A stretch of 64,000 nucleotides of DNA from Nonlabens arenilitoris (lineage in GTDB: Bacteria > Bacteroidota > Bacteroidia > Flavobacteriales > Flavobacteriaceae), in the NCBI RefSeq assembly GCF_002954765.1, contig NZ_MTPW01000001.1, positions 1,873,501 through 1,937,500 of the forward strand, in the 5' to 3' direction. The position numbers and the translations under genes are program-made. The first letter of the stretch is position 1. The number at the start of each line of letters is the position of its first letter. Below, one piece after another: positions 7,533 to 16,960 of the stretch. The notes below the pieces were generated by a model that saw only the letters and a program-made list of their open reading frames with translations, did not search any database and was not told the DNA's origin.

Positions 7533-8636
7533 GTGATTAAGATTCACGACCTCTATTTCAAACCTTTTTTAACGGCAACTCAAATCAACGATGCCGTTAA
7601 TAACCTAGCGTATCAGCTTAACAGAGATCTGGCTAATAAGAAGCCTATTTTTTTAGGGATTCTTAACGGTAGCTACATGGTCATGGCAGACTTGACACGC
7701 AAGTTCAATCATGATTGTGAGATTGCCTTCCTTAGAGCATCTAGTTATGAAGGGACATCTTCCACTGGTGAGTTAGTAGAGACATTAAATGTTGATATAG
7801 ACCTTACCGATAGGACAGTTGTTATTGTAGAAGATATTGTGGATACGGGATTAACTGTAGATATGCTTTCGCGAAAGCTGCTAAAACACAATCCTACTGC
7901 GTTACATGTAGCGACACTATTTTTAAAGCCAGAAGTTTATAATCGAGAATTAAAAATCGATTTTGTAGGTTTAAATATTGAAAACAAATTTGTCGTGGGA
8001 TACGGCATGGATTATGATAATTTAGGGCGCAATTTGCCTGAACTTTACGTACAAACACAACGCATGAAAAACATTGTTTTATTCGGTCCTCCAGGAGCCG
8101 GAAAAGGAACCCAAGCAGAACGTTTAAAAGAAAAATACGGACTAGTTCATATCTCCACAGGAGACGTGTTCCGTTATAATATAAAAAATGGTACAGAATT
8201 AGGAACACTAGCAAAATCCTTTATGGATAAAGGGAATCTAGTTCCAGACGAGGTTACTATAAAAATGCTTAATGCTGAGGTAGAGAAAACACCTGATGCT
8301 GCTGGATTTATCTTTGATGGTTTTCCTAGAACTAATGCACAGGCCAAAGCACTAGACGAATTATTATCTTCTAAAGGGTCTGAGATAGCTGGTATGGTTG
8401 CTCTAGAGGTGGATGATGAAGTTCTAGTTAACAGATTATTAGAAAGAGGTAAAGCAAGCGGTAGACCAGATGATGCAAATGAAGGAGTCATAAGAGATCG
8501 CATCGCGGTCTACTACAAGCAAACAGCGCCACTTAAAGATTATTATATGGCACAAAATAAATACCATGGCGTTGATGGAGTAGGAGCACTAGATGAAATT
8601 ACTGCTCGATTGAGTGTAGAGTTTGATAAACTTTAA
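7533..8636 (+). CDS. Fused hypoxanthine phosphoribosyltransferase-adenylate kinase
   Basis: This 367-residue protein joins two purine enzymes. Residues 1-177 are a complete HPRT, which makes IMP or GMP from the base and PRPP; its PRPP loop VEDIVDTGLT is at 99-108. Residues 178-367 are a complete short-type adenylate kinase (AMP + ATP to 2 ADP) with P-loop GPPGAGKGT at 185-193, DGFPRT, and RGKASGRPDD where the long LID domain would be. The start is GTG at 7533. Met178, encoded by ATG at 8064, is exactly where a free-standing Adk would begin, so an internal start could also yield Adk alone. Adk is essential, so the fusion must be active. A palindrome copy at 7865-7878 is translated within HPRT. 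Confidence 0.93.
   Translation: MIKIHDLYFKPFLTATQINDAVNNLAYQLNRDLANKKPIFLGILNGSYMVMADLTRKFNHDCEIAFLRASSYEGTSSTGELVETLNVDIDLTDRTVVIVEDIVDTGLTVDMLSRKLLKHNPTALHVATLFLKPEVYNRELKIDFVGLNIENKFVVGYGMDYDNLGRNLPELYVQTQRMKNIVLFGPPGAGKGTQAERLKEKYGLVHISTGDVFRYNIKNGTELGTLAKSFMDKGNLVPDEVTIKMLNAEVEKTPDAAGFIFDGFPRTNAQAKALDELLSSKGSEIAGMVALEVDDEVLVNRLLERGKASGRPDDANEGVIRDRIAVYYKQTAPLKDYYMAQNKYHGVDGVGALDEITARLSVEFDKL
7865..7878. repeat. Iterated palindrome, 14-bp perfect copy
   Basis: GCTTTCGCGAAAGC lies within the HPRT coding part and is read as L-S-R-K. Confidence 0.9.
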
Positions 8637-8761
8637 GTAAATCAACTTTAAAGAAATTATTCTTGTGAACGTGTAAACTGTTTCATTTGAGTAAAAAGAA
8701 TAAATAATTATTAAATGTGAACTAATTAGTGAGCTTTTAATAGACAACTTATATTAAGACA

Positions 8762-9769
8762 ATGACCGAAGGAAATTTTGTAGACTATACTAAAGTACAT
8801 CTCGAGTCGGGTCGCGGCGGGAAAGGAAGCACGCACCTGCACAGGGAAAAGTACATTGATAAGGGTGGTCCAGATGGTGGAGATGGTGGTCGTGGTGGTC
8901 ACATTATCTTAAGAGGTAATAAGAATTTATGGACTCTGTATCATTTTAAATATAAGCGTCATTTTAAATCTGCTCAAGGAGGAAATGGAGCAAAGCAACG
9001 ACGTACTGGTGAAGATGGAGATGATGTGTATATTGACTTACCATTAGGTACAGTCGTAAAAGATTCTGAAACCGGTAACGTGATTTATGAAATGCTTGAA
9101 GATGGAGCAGAATTTGTAATCTGTGAAGGTGGTAAAGGTGGTCGTGGTAACTGGCACTTTAAGAGCTCTACGAGACAAACGCCTCGTTATGCTCAACAAG
9201 GTATGGAAGGTACATCTTTAGATGCTATTTTTGAAATGAAAGTCCTTGCAGATGTAGGTCTGGTAGGATTTCCTAATGCCGGTAAATCAACATTACTTTC
9301 TGTAATTACTAGTGCAAAACCTAAGATTGCTAACTACGAGTTTACCACTTTAAAACCTAATCTAGGAATTGTAGAATATCGTGATTTTAAATCATTTGTT
9401 ATAGCAGATATACCAGGTATTATTGAAGGTGCGGCAGATGGTAAGGGATTAGGTCATAGATTCTTAAGGCATATAGAGCGTAATTCAACTTTATTGTTTT
9501 TAATTCCTGCAGATTCTGACGATATAAGCGCTGAGTATGACATTCTTTTAAAAGAACTGAAAAAGTACAATCCAGAATTACTTGATAAAAATAGATTTGT
9601 GTGTATTTCAAAAGCAGATATGCTGGATGAAGAACTAATGGAGCAAATGAAAGAAGGACTGGATGAAGAAGGTGCTTTTGATGGTGCACCTTATATGTTT
9701 ATTTCTTCACTATCGCAATTCCATATGCAGGAATTGAAAGATCGATTGTGGCAAATGCTTAACGAGTAA
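8762..9769 (+). CDS. obg: GTPase Obg/CgtA
   Basis: Obg is an essential GTPase that binds the 50S subunit and links ribosome assembly to growth state. The 335-residue protein has the glycine-rich Obg fold at about residues 1-160 ([14 protein letters not shown]) and a G domain with P-loop GFPNAGKST from residue 169. Switch and base-recognition motifs follow ([29 protein letters not shown]). The protein ends soon after the G domain, so the C-terminal OCT domain of some homologues is absent. It is followed by a terminator at 9777. It lies 125 bases after the adenylate kinase fusion. Confidence 0.95.
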   Translation: MTEGNFVDYTKVHLESGRGGKGSTHLHREKYIDKGGPDGGDGGRGGHIILRGNKNLWTLYHFKYKRHFKSAQGGNGAKQRRTGEDGDDVYIDLPLGTVVKDSETGNVIYEMLEDGAEFVICEGGKGGRGNWHFKSSTRQTPRYAQQGMEGTSLDAIFEMKVLADVGLVGFPNAGKSTLLSVITSAKPKIANYEFTTLKPNLGIVEYRDFKSFVIADIPGIIEGAADGKGLGHRFLRHIERNSTLLFLIPADSDDISAEYDILLKELKKYNPELLDKNRFVCISKADMLDEELMEQMKEGLDEEGAFDGAPYMFISSLSQFHMQELKDRLWQMLNE

Positions 9770-9776
9770 AAATCAA

Positions 9777-9810
9777 TAACCCTTTAAATAATTTAAAGGG
9801 TTATTTTTTT
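9777..9810. terminator. Terminator after obg
   Basis: A perfect 13-bp stem TAACCCTTTAAAT (9777-9789) pairs with ATTTAAAGGGTTA (9791-9803) and is followed by seven T. The one-base loop means that the inner AT pairs probably open. Confidence 0.85.
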
Positions 9811-9851
9811 AAATTACCTATTTTTCCAACTTTATCTATATACTTAATACT

Positions 9852-10577
9852 ATGAGGTCAATTATCTATTGTTTGTTTTTTACCATATCCTTTATTTCTG
9901 TCGCTCAGGATTCTATGGACTATGTAGGTTTATGGTCTTTTAAAGAGTTAGACCGCAGCGCAATGGAAGCTATAGATGAAGATAAAATTAGATTAGTTAC
10001 TAATATGTTTCAAGAAATGAAACTAGAAATTCTAGATACTGAAACCTATGAGATGCAATTTATGGGTGAAGTACAGCAGTCTAATTATACAAAAGCTGGT
10101 GATACTTTATTTCTAGATAAGGGCGACAAATTTATAATGTTGGGTGATGCTTTGGCCAGAATGGAGTCTGGTAATGCTAGATTAATATTTATACAAGGTG
10201 ATTATACTAGTCAAAAAACGTACAGTTATTTTACTGAGGATGAGTATCTATTACAACCTTTTAAAATGGAGTCTTTACTAGGTAAGTGGAAGGTACAAGA
10301 AGTAAAAGCGGCAGAAGACGTTGAAGGTGCTGGCATGTATGAAATGATAGGGATAATGATTACCTTTAATTTTATTACTGAAGATGAGGTAGCACTAGGT
10401 ATTTCAGGAATGCAAACGGTTGAGCATTATCAAATAGATATGGATACTCAAGAATTAATATTTATTAAACCCGATGCTGAAGAAAATAGGATGTATACTA
10501 TCGTACAAGTGTCTGAAGAATATATGATTGTTCAACATATAAAAGAAAAGACTTACTTATACATGGTTAGAGAATAA
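9852..10577 (+). CDS. Secreted protein with two lipocalin-like halves, function unknown
   Basis: The 241-residue product starts with a signal peptide (MRSIIYCLFFTISFISVAQ, cleavage probably after Q19). The mature part contains two similar halves that each open with a G-x-W motif: GLWSFKEL near residue 27 and LLGKWKVQEV near residue 141. Each continues as alternating beta strands. This resembles the lipocalin-like domains frequent in Bacteroidota secreted proteins, where G-x-W marks the first strand. The ligand is unknown. Methionine and acidic residues are abundant. It lies between the obg terminator and a convergent gene pair and is probably a single transcript. Confidence 0.6.
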   Translation: MRSIIYCLFFTISFISVAQDSMDYVGLWSFKELDRSAMEAIDEDKIRLVTNMFQEMKLEILDTETYEMQFMGEVQQSNYTKAGDTLFLDKGDKFIMLGDALARMESGNARLIFIQGDYTSQKTYSYFTEDEYLLQPFKMESLLGKWKVQEVKAAEDVEGAGMYEMIGIMITFNFITEDEVALGISGMQTVEHYQIDMDTQELIFIKPDAEENRMYTIVQVSEEYMIVQHIKEKTYLYMVRE

Positions 10578-10593
10578 GTGCATCTATAGATTT

Positions 10594-11037
10594 TTATACT
10601 CCAAATTGTTCAAAGTGATGGTTTAAATGTTTCCATTGCATAATGCCCCATTGATCTTTAGTGAAATTTCCAAATACGGGATGCGGATCTCTATTTTCAT
10701 TATTACGATCTTCCCATAGTTCCTGCATCCATTTTTGTAAGCTGGCTTTCTCCTCATTGAAATCATAATCACCATTGCTTCTAAATTGTGGTGGAGTAGG
10801 TGAGTTCTTTCTATAAGGTTTAGGACTATAGAGCATCTTTTTAAATAGTGCCTTAATCAGCCAGTTAGATTTCATATTAATATCTGATTTACCTAACGCA
10901 ATCTTTACAGGTGCCTGGCAGTGGTTTACCATTTGAGCAGCGTTCATCTTTCCCCATTCCGGTTGAGAATCGGGATTGATTTTTTCTAAACGTTCCTGTA
11001 ATTCTTGATAAGCATCAGGTTCAAAAAAGGATTTCAT
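10594..11037 (-). CDS. DUF1569 family protein (DinB-like fold)
   Basis: This 147-residue cytoplasmic protein matches the DUF1569 family. Recognisable segments are PEWGKMNAAQMVNHCQ near residues 26-41 and the C-terminal HPVFGNFTKDQWGIMQWKH. The conserved histidines (H39, H126-H127 region and the terminal LNHHF) suggest a metal-binding four-helix bundle like DinB/YfiT proteins, but no activity is established. It is downstream of the NamZ-like gene with a 10-base gap, so the two are probably co-transcribed. Confidence 0.75.
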   Translation of the reverse strand: MKSFFEPDAYQELQERLEKINPDSQPEWGKMNAAQMVNHCQAPVKIALGKSDINMKSNWLIKALFKKMLYSPKPYRKNSPTPPQFRSNGDYDFNEEKASLQKWMQELWEDRNNENRDPHPVFGNFTKDQWGIMQWKHLNHHFEQFGV

Positions 11038-11047
11038 AAGTGTTTTG

Positions 11048-12340
11048 TTAGTATAGTAGATAAGGTTGGCGCATGGCGTTATAGGTCATAAGGCCTTCTT
11101 GCCAGCTTGCTCGTATTTCTTCAGCAGTCATTCCTGCTTCAATTTGTTTTTGTAATTCTTCTGTTCCAGCTAGTTTAGTAAAAAATGAATTGAAAAAGTT
11201 TTTCTTAGTAGGCGCTTTCGCGTAAGCGTCAATTAAAAAGTTCAAATCTATTTGATTAAGCCTTGAATGATTTCTCAAATCTACACCAAAACATTTTTTT
11301 CCATTATGCAATGGTCTTTTTGCTCCTTCATTAGGCGTTGGTGTAAAAGAAAAATCCCGGTAAGTTGCAAGAACAGGAGAACCAAATACTTGAAATTGCA
11401 TTTCAGTACCACGTCCCACACTGATGTCTGTTCCTTCAAAAAAGCATAAACTAGGATAAAGGTTGATTGCTTGATCATTAGGTAGATTAGGGGAAGGTTT
11501 TATAGGTAAAGAATAGTTATCAGTTCTTCTATAATCATTCATTTTTAAAACCATTAGATCACATTTCAGACCATATTCTAGCCATCTTTCTCCATTAATC
11601 ATTTGAGCATATTCACCTATAGTCATTCCGTGTACTACAGGAACTGGATGCATGCCTACAAAGCTTTTATGCTCTGGCTCTAAAATAGGTCCGTCAACAT
11701 AATGTCCGTTAGGATTAGGTCTATCTAGAACAACAACTTTCTTATCTAATCTAGAGCAAGCCTCCATAACATAATGTAGTGTGGAAATATATGTGTAGAA
11801 TCTTGCGCCTACATCTTGTATATCAAAGATGACGATGTCTACATCTTCAAGCTGTTTTGCGGTAGGTTTTTTATTAGAGCCATAAAGAGAAATGATAGGT
11901 AGTCCTGTTTTTGAATCGATACCATCTTTTATAGTGGCGCCAGCATCAGCCGTTCCACGGAAACCATGTTCAGGTGCAAATACTTTTTTTACCAGTACAC
12001 CACGACTCAATAAGGTATCTACTAAATGTGTGTAGGTAACGACTTCTGGCTCATCCCAATTGGTTTTATTGCTTTTGGCACTAGATCTTACTACGCTAGT
12101 TTGATTACTAACTACGGCAACACTACGTCCCTTAAATAAGGCGATCCATTGTTGTATGTTATCTGCTGCTGGAGTAGGTTGGTTCTTTAAAGGACTTTTA
12201 GATTGTATTACTTTACGACTAGCAACTAGTGAGTCAGATACTTTTTCAGACTTGGCTGTTGTTTTATTTTTATGATTGATTTTTGCATCGCAAGAAATCA
12301 TGGTTAAAGCGATAGCTAATATGGTATATTTGAAAATCAT
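11048..12340 (-). CDS. DUF1343 lipoprotein, probable exo-beta-N-acetylmuramidase (NamZ-like)
   Basis: The 430-residue product begins MIFKYTILAIALTMISCDAK, a lipoprotein signal with its lipobox cysteine at about residue 17. The rest is a DUF1343 domain: GRSVAVVSNQTSV, VFAPEHGFRGTADAG, DIQDVGARFYTYISTL, LDRPNPNGHYVDGPILE and SVGRGTEMQFQVFGSP are all visible. Members of this family (NamZ) remove N-acetylmuramic acid from the non-reducing end of peptidoglycan fragments, so a role in wall recycling is likely. An ATG at 12370 would add ten residues but would run into the divergent permease gene starting at 12351; I therefore prefer 12340. It leads the DUF1569 gene. A palindrome copy with one mismatch is translated at 11213-11228. 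Confidence 0.85.
   Translation of the reverse strand: MIFKYTILAIALTMISCDAKINHKNKTTAKSEKVSDSLVASRKVIQSKSPLKNQPTPAADNIQQWIALFKGRSVAVVSNQTSVVRSSAKSNKTNWDEPEVVTYTHLVDTLLSRGVLVKKVFAPEHGFRGTADAGATIKDGIDSKTGLPIISLYGSNKKPTAKQLEDVDIVIFDIQDVGARFYTYISTLHYVMEACSRLDKKVVVLDRPNPNGHYVDGPILEPEHKSFVGMHPVPVVHGMTIGEYAQMINGERWLEYGLKCDLMVLKMNDYRRTDNYSLPIKPSPNLPNDQAINLYPSLCFFEGTDISVGRGTEMQFQVFGSPVLATYRDFSFTPTPNEGAKRPLHNGKKCFGVDLRNHSRLNQIDLNFLIDAYAKAPTKKNFFNSFFTKLAGTEELQKQIEAGMTAEEIRASWQEGLMTYNAMRQPYLLY
11213..11228. repeat. Iterated palindrome, copy with one mismatch
   Basis: CGCTTTCGCGTAAGCG differs from the perfect palindrome at one base. It lies within the NamZ-like gene and is read there as A-Y-A-K-A. Confidence 0.8.
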
Positions 12341-12350
12341 AAAAGAATAA

Positions 12351-13598
12351 GTGAATTTAGAGTATTTCATAGCAAAAAGAGTGCAAAGTAGTGCCGCCTA
12401 TAAAAATAGCGTAAGTGCACCGATTATAAAAATAGCAATTGCCGCAATTGCCATAGGTGTAATAGTTATGTTAATAGCCATTGCCACTGGTGTCGGACTA
12501 CAAAAAAAGATTAAAGAAAAAGTTAGTGCCTTTAATGGACATGTGAGTATTTCCCTTTACGACCGCAATAACTCTATCACCACCGTAAAACCTATATCTT
12601 TAAATCAAGATTTCTATCCAGAATTTAAATCTGTTCCAGAGGTAACCCATGTGCAAGCGGTTGCCACGCTAGGAGGCATGATTAGAACCGAAAAAGATTT
12701 TGAAGGTATTATTCTCAAAGGAGTTGGTACAGATTATGATTGGTCTTACTTTAAAGATTTTTTAATAGATGGTGTCTTGCCTGATATGACATTGGAAAAT
12801 ACTACTAGGGATATTTTAATATCAGATGACATCGCTCGCAGATTGCAACTTAAGGTAGGCGATAAAGCGCCAACTTATTTTGTGAAACCAGATGCTTCTT
12901 CAAATGGTAATCCTACTATTTCAAGAGGCTTCACAGTTTCTGGAATTTATGATAGCGGTCTGGAAGAGTATGATACTAAATTTATCATAGGTGATATAAG
13001 ACATATTCAAAAAATTAATAAATGGGAAATTGATCAAATAGGGAAATTTGAAGTCTTTATAGATGATTTTGATCAACTTGATCAATTAGGTATTAAAATA
13101 TTTCAAAATACAGATTCCTTATTAAACAGTCAGACCATAAAGCAACAATATCCCACTATATTCTCTTGGTTAGCTTTACTAGATTCAAATATTTATGGAA
13201 TTATTGCTATAATTCTAGTAGTAGGTATTATTAATATGATTACCGCATTATTGGTTCTTATTTTAGATCGTACTCGTATGATAGGTATCTTAAAGGCGCT
13301 AGGTGCAGGAAATTGGTTAGTGCGCAAAATATTCTTATACAATGCGATGAGCTTGATTTTACAAGGACTCATTATAGGAAATGCGGTAGGTTTAAGCTTA
13401 ATAGGAATTCAGTATTTCTTTAGTCCATTTACTCTAGATCCTGCAACCTACTATGTGACTGAAGCTCCTGTTTATATCTCGCTATGGCATATAATAGCAC
13501 TTAATTTAGGGACTTTTGTCTTGTGTTTATTAGTACTCATTATACCTTCATTTATAATCAGTAAAATATCACCGGTAAAAGCGATGAGGTTTGAGTAG
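12351..13598 (+). CDS. FtsX/LolE-type ABC transporter permease
   Basis: The 415-residue protein has the MacB/FtsX layout. A membrane helix lies at about residues 24-48 (IIKIAIAAIAIGVIVMLIAI), followed by a long periplasmic domain (about 50-270). Three helices lie at the C-terminus, with the cytoplasmic coupling motif RTRMIGILKALGAGNWLVRKIF between the first two. It ends in SPVKAMRFE, which is typical. Such permeases work with an ATPase of the LolD type, often in moving lipoproteins to the outer membrane. No ATPase gene is adjacent here. The start is GTG at 12351, only 10 bases from the divergent NamZ-like start, so the two promoters must overlap the opposite genes; TATATTTG at 12325-12332 is a candidate. 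Confidence 0.88.
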   Translation: MNLEYFIAKRVQSSAAYKNSVSAPIIKIAIAAIAIGVIVMLIAIATGVGLQKKIKEKVSAFNGHVSISLYDRNNSITTVKPISLNQDFYPEFKSVPEVTHVQAVATLGGMIRTEKDFEGIILKGVGTDYDWSYFKDFLIDGVLPDMTLENTTRDILISDDIARRLQLKVGDKAPTYFVKPDASSNGNPTISRGFTVSGIYDSGLEEYDTKFIIGDIRHIQKINKWEIDQIGKFEVFIDDFDQLDQLGIKIFQNTDSLLNSQTIKQQYPTIFSWLALLDSNIYGIIAIILVVGIINMITALLVLILDRTRMIGILKALGAGNWLVRKIFLYNAMSLILQGLIIGNAVGLSLIGIQYFFSPFTLDPATYYVTEAPVYISLWHIIALNLGTFVLCLLVLIIPSFIISKISPVKAMRFE

Positions 13599-13633
13599 TA
13601 ATGCTATTCAAGAGCTTAGTTTTCTTTTTATTT

Positions 13634-13649
13634 CGCTTCCGCGAAAGCG
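13634..13649. repeat. Iterated palindrome, copy with one mismatch
   Basis: CGCTTCCGCGAAAGCG lies in the gap between the permease and the cysteine synthase gene and differs at one base from the perfect palindrome. Confidence 0.85.
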
Positions 13650-13710
13650 TCATTAAAATCAATTAACAAATCAATAAGGCTATTGAGGTATAAGAACTTA
13701 TGCAAAACAT

Positions 13711-13718
13711 TATTTTTG
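13711..13718 (+). promoter_or_regulatory. Possible -7 promoter element of the cysteine synthase family gene
   Basis: TATTTTTG lies 16 bases before the ATG and matches TAnnTTTG. The nearest upstream TTG (13683-13685) is at an unusually long distance of 25 bases. Confidence 0.4.
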
Positions 13719-13734
13719 CATCTCAATTAAGAAT

Positions 13735-14751
13735 ATGGAATACGCAGAAAATATATTAGGTACTATAGGGAATACACCTCTAGTTAAGATGAACAAGCTA
13801 GTAGAAGACCTACCATGTCTAGTACTTGCAAAGTATGAAACTTTTAATCCTGGTAACTCGACAAAGGATCGTATGGGATTAAAAATGGTTGAAGATGCTG
13901 AGGCTGATGGACGTTTAAAACCAGGAGGAACTATTATAGAAGGTACTAGTGGAAACACTGGTATGGGACTTGCTCTAGCAGCGATTACCAAAGGTTATAA
14001 GTTAATATGTGTACTTGCAGATAAACAATCTAAAGAGAAAATGGATATCCTACGTGCTGTAGGTGCTGAGGTTTATGTATGCCCTACTAATGTAGAGCCA
14101 GATGATCCACGTTCTTATTACTCTACAAGTAAGCGATTGAGTGAAGAGATACCTAATTCATGGTATGTAAATCAATACGATAACCCGTCAAATGCACAAG
14201 CACATTATGAGAGTACTGGTCCAGAAATCTGGAAACAGACCGATGGGAAAATCACCCATTTTGTGGTAGGTGTAGGTACTGGAGGAACTATAAGCGGTGT
14301 AGGTAAATATTTAAAGGAACAAAACCCTAATATTAAAATTCACGGTATTGATACTTACGGTTCTGTATTTAAAAAATATCATGAGACAGGAATCTTTGAC
14401 GAGAATGAAATTTACTCATACGTTACTGAAGGAATAGGAGAAGATATCTTACCTAAAAATGTGAACTTTGAAATTATAGATCACTTTACTAAAGTGACTG
14501 ATAAGGATGCTGCCATCTATACAAGAAGATTAGCAAAAGAGGAAGGAATGTTTCTAGGGAATAGTGCTGGGTCTGCAATTAAAGGTTTAAGACAGATTCA
14601 TAAAGAATATGGGTTTACTAAAGATGATGTTGTAGTAGTGTTATTTCATGATCATGGTAGTCGTTATGTAGGAAAGTTTTTTAACGATGATTGGATGCTT
14701 GAAAAAGGATATATTAATGAAGATGGTTCTTATCCAGAAGAGGATAAATAA
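13735..14751 (+). CDS. PLP-dependent cysteine synthase / cystathionine beta-synthase family enzyme
   Basis: This 338-residue fold-type II PLP enzyme has the cofactor lysine K44 in NPGNSTKDRMG, the substrate loop EGTSGNTGMGLA, and the phosphate-binding GVGTGGTISGVGKYLKE. It ends with SAGSAIKGL and a short C-terminus, with no CBS domains. The family makes cysteine from O-acetylserine or condenses homocysteine and serine; the sequence alone does not decide which. The usual motif is GGSVKDR, and here it reads GNSTKDR, closer to the cystathionine beta-synthase-like subgroup. It stands alone between a palindrome copy and a bidirectional terminator. Confidence 0.88.
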   Translation: MEYAENILGTIGNTPLVKMNKLVEDLPCLVLAKYETFNPGNSTKDRMGLKMVEDAEADGRLKPGGTIIEGTSGNTGMGLALAAITKGYKLICVLADKQSKEKMDILRAVGAEVYVCPTNVEPDDPRSYYSTSKRLSEEIPNSWYVNQYDNPSNAQAHYESTGPEIWKQTDGKITHFVVGVGTGGTISGVGKYLKEQNPNIKIHGIDTYGSVFKKYHETGIFDENEIYSYVTEGIGEDILPKNVNFEIIDHFTKVTDKDAAIYTRRLAKEEGMFLGNSAGSAIKGLRQIHKEYGFTKDDVVVVLFHDHGSRYVGKFFNDDWMLEKGYINEDGSYPEEDK

Positions 14752-14768
14752 GAATTTAATTAAGTCAA

Positions 14769-14807
14769 AAAGCCCCAAAATCTATATTAGAGTTTGGGGC
14801 TTTTTTT
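14769..14807. terminator. Bidirectional terminator between convergent genes
   Basis: AAAGCCCCAAA (14769-14779) pairs perfectly with TTTGGGGCTTT (14793-14803) around a 13-base loop. T runs follow on both strands, so it can serve the upstream plus-strand gene and the minus-strand gene ending at 14822. Confidence 0.9.
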
Positions 14808-14821
14808 ATTGAGGTTAACTA

Positions 14822-16849
14822 TTATCTTTTAATCAATTTATAAGTTAAGGAGCTATTTCTATTCAATCTAACTAAATACATTCCTGTTGAAAGCTCAGGT
14901 AATTCTATGTTAATTGAATTTGAGGAAGTATCAAGTTCTTTGCTTAAAATTAAACGACCATTTAAATTTAATACCTCAATATATCTAGGGCCGTTTTGAT
15001 CTAAGAAGTTAATGGAAAAGTTATTTCCGTTTAAAGGGTTAGGGTAGATACTGAATCCATCTTTTTCAATATTTGTAATGCTTAGAGTAACATTTACTTC
15101 GAGAAAATCTGGGATTCCAGATCCATCTGTATCATCATCTGTTGGGTCACCATTGTTATTGTAGTCTTCATTAATAGTTAAAACTCCATCTCCGTCATCA
15201 TCGTCATCTAGATAGTTTTCAATTCCATCTCCGTCTGTATCTAGAAAAGGAACGTTTTCTATTCTATAACCAGTAGCACTTATCTCTATAGCGGTAGGCA
15301 CACCATCACCATCATCGTCACCATCTTGATAGTTAGGTATTCCGTCTCCATCAGTATCATCATCATTAAGATTTCCGTTTCCATTTAAATCTTCACTCAA
15401 ATCAGGTATTCCATCATTATCTGTATCTGTGAGCGGTTGAGTAGTAAGTAATAAGTCAAAATCTACAATAATATTTGAGCATAACATATTTGTATTGTCC
15501 ACTCTTGCATAAATAGTTTGTGGATTGGTCATATTTGCAAAAGCACTAGTACTTCCAATAGGATTGGTTTGCGATTGAGCATCTGCAAGAGTCGTGTAGT
15601 ATAAAACTGATGTTGTTATAGGGTTTAAACCACCAATAATTCTTGAGGTATTAAAATCTAGATTAAAATTTTCAGTTCCATTTCCGTCACTATCATATCT
15701 GTATAAATCAACCGCTTCAAAATCTGTTTGAGGATCAAGAACTTCTATACAATATTGTTCAGTATAAGTACAGCCGTTATTATCTGTTGTAGTAAAATCG
15801 TAACAATTTAATCCTGTCTGTGTAGGTGTAATTGAAATTTGATTTGTTCCTGTAGAGGTTATATCTGGACTTGAAAACCATGATTCACTTATTATTGCTG
15901 GATTAGTGTAATTCACACTAGATTCTAAACCAACTCCGAATTTCATAAACCAGCTGAATATGTATCCATTGTCTATTGACAAATTATCGGTTATTCTTAA
16001 TCTCCATACTCCATTTAGTGGTACTCCAGTAAGGTTATTAAAAGGCGTTTCAGATGCGTAATCACCAGCAGGAATCGTTGTATTTGTAATCGCTGCAGTT
16101 GTCATAGTTGTTGTAGCTTGAGTTGTGAAACAGTAATCATATCCTATGCCAGGAGTCGTTGTCACATCGTCTACTGGTTCACCTAGAAAAGTTCCGCCAC
16201 CTGAGTTAGGATAGGGAATAAGATCTATCGCAGTCCCATTAGGAGCAACTAACTCTATTCTCAAATCGCCTAAATAAGAATGTTCGATATTCATACATAC
16301 ACCCAAGAAATTTGCTGGATTAACTAAAGTCGCACCGTCAGGAAAACAATCTATTATTATTACAGTTTGGTAGCTAACTCCATTGCCATCAGGTAAAAAA
16401 GTTGTGCCAGCTACAAAAGCTGCATCATCACAAGTTAGTACTGTATCTATTTGTGAAGTAGTAGTTATATCCATTGAATCTCCTAAACATAGAACAGGCG
16501 TATCTGTTGCAGTATAGTCTAAAACTGGCTCTGGAGAAACCACAACGGTTACATAATCTGTTGCGCCTACTGGATTAGAATTTTGATCAGTAGTGCGTAG
16601 TTGTACAAAGAACGCACCTGAATTGTTAAATTGTTGATTTGCAACTCTAATATTTTGATTACCTAAATTTCCAAAATCCCATTCAAACATATAGTTTAAG
16701 CCATCGATGGCCGTGAAATCTATAGTGTCTCCTGGGCAAATTTCAATGATGTTATTTACCGCCGCAGGTAAAGTGCTCTCGATTCCGGAATTTTGAGAAA
16801 TCCCCAAAATTGATGACAAGATAAATAGATAAGTAAAGAGTGTTTTCAT
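14822..16849 (-). CDS. T9SS-exported protein with PKD, P-domain, type 3 thrombospondin repeats and type A sorting signal
   Basis: The 675-residue product has a signal peptide ([19 protein letters not shown]). A PKD-like region follows at about residues 35-110 ([23 protein letters not shown]). A proprotein-convertase P-domain-like module lies near 185-310 ([33 protein letters not shown]). A calcium-type repeat zone lies near 475-595 ([26 protein letters not shown]). The last about 75 residues form a T9SS type A sorting domain: [40 protein letters not shown]. It should be secreted through the outer membrane and cleaved or anchored there. The P-domain usually accompanies proteases, but no protease domain is present. 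The aspartate-rich zone resembles that of the giant gene at 39016. Confidence 0.85.
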   Translation of the reverse strand: MKTLFTYLFILSSILGISQNSGIESTLPAAVNNIIEICPGDTIDFTAIDGLNYMFEWDFGNLGNQNIRVANQQFNNSGAFFVQLRTTDQNSNPVGATDYVTVVVSPEPVLDYTATDTPVLCLGDSMDITTTSQIDTVLTCDDAAFVAGTTFLPDGNGVSYQTVIIIDCFPDGATLVNPANFLGVCMNIEHSYLGDLRIELVAPNGTAIDLIPYPNSGGGTFLGEPVDDVTTTPGIGYDYCFTTQATTTMTTAAITNTTIPAGDYASETPFNNLTGVPLNGVWRLRITDNLSIDNGYIFSWFMKFGVGLESSVNYTNPAIISESWFSSPDITSTGTNQISITPTQTGLNCYDFTTTDNNGCTYTEQYCIEVLDPQTDFEAVDLYRYDSDGNGTENFNLDFNTSRIIGGLNPITTSVLYYTTLADAQSQTNPIGSTSAFANMTNPQTIYARVDNTNMLCSNIIVDFDLLLTTQPLTDTDNDGIPDLSEDLNGNGNLNDDDTDGDGIPNYQDGDDDGDGVPTAIEISATGYRIENVPFLDTDGDGIENYLDDDDDGDGVLTINEDYNNNGDPTDDDTDGSGIPDFLEVNVTLSITNIEKDGFSIYPNPLNGNNFSINFLDQNGPRYIEVLNLNGRLILSKELDTSSNSINIELPELSTGMYLVRLNRNSSLTYKLIKR

Positions 16850-16960
16850 GATTTAGCTATGAGGTTCTTTCCTATAAAAGTAGGTAAATATTTGACTGCT
16901 AAGTGTTTTTGTGTATATTTTCACAAGTATTGTTTCGGGTTACAATTAAATACTTAATTC

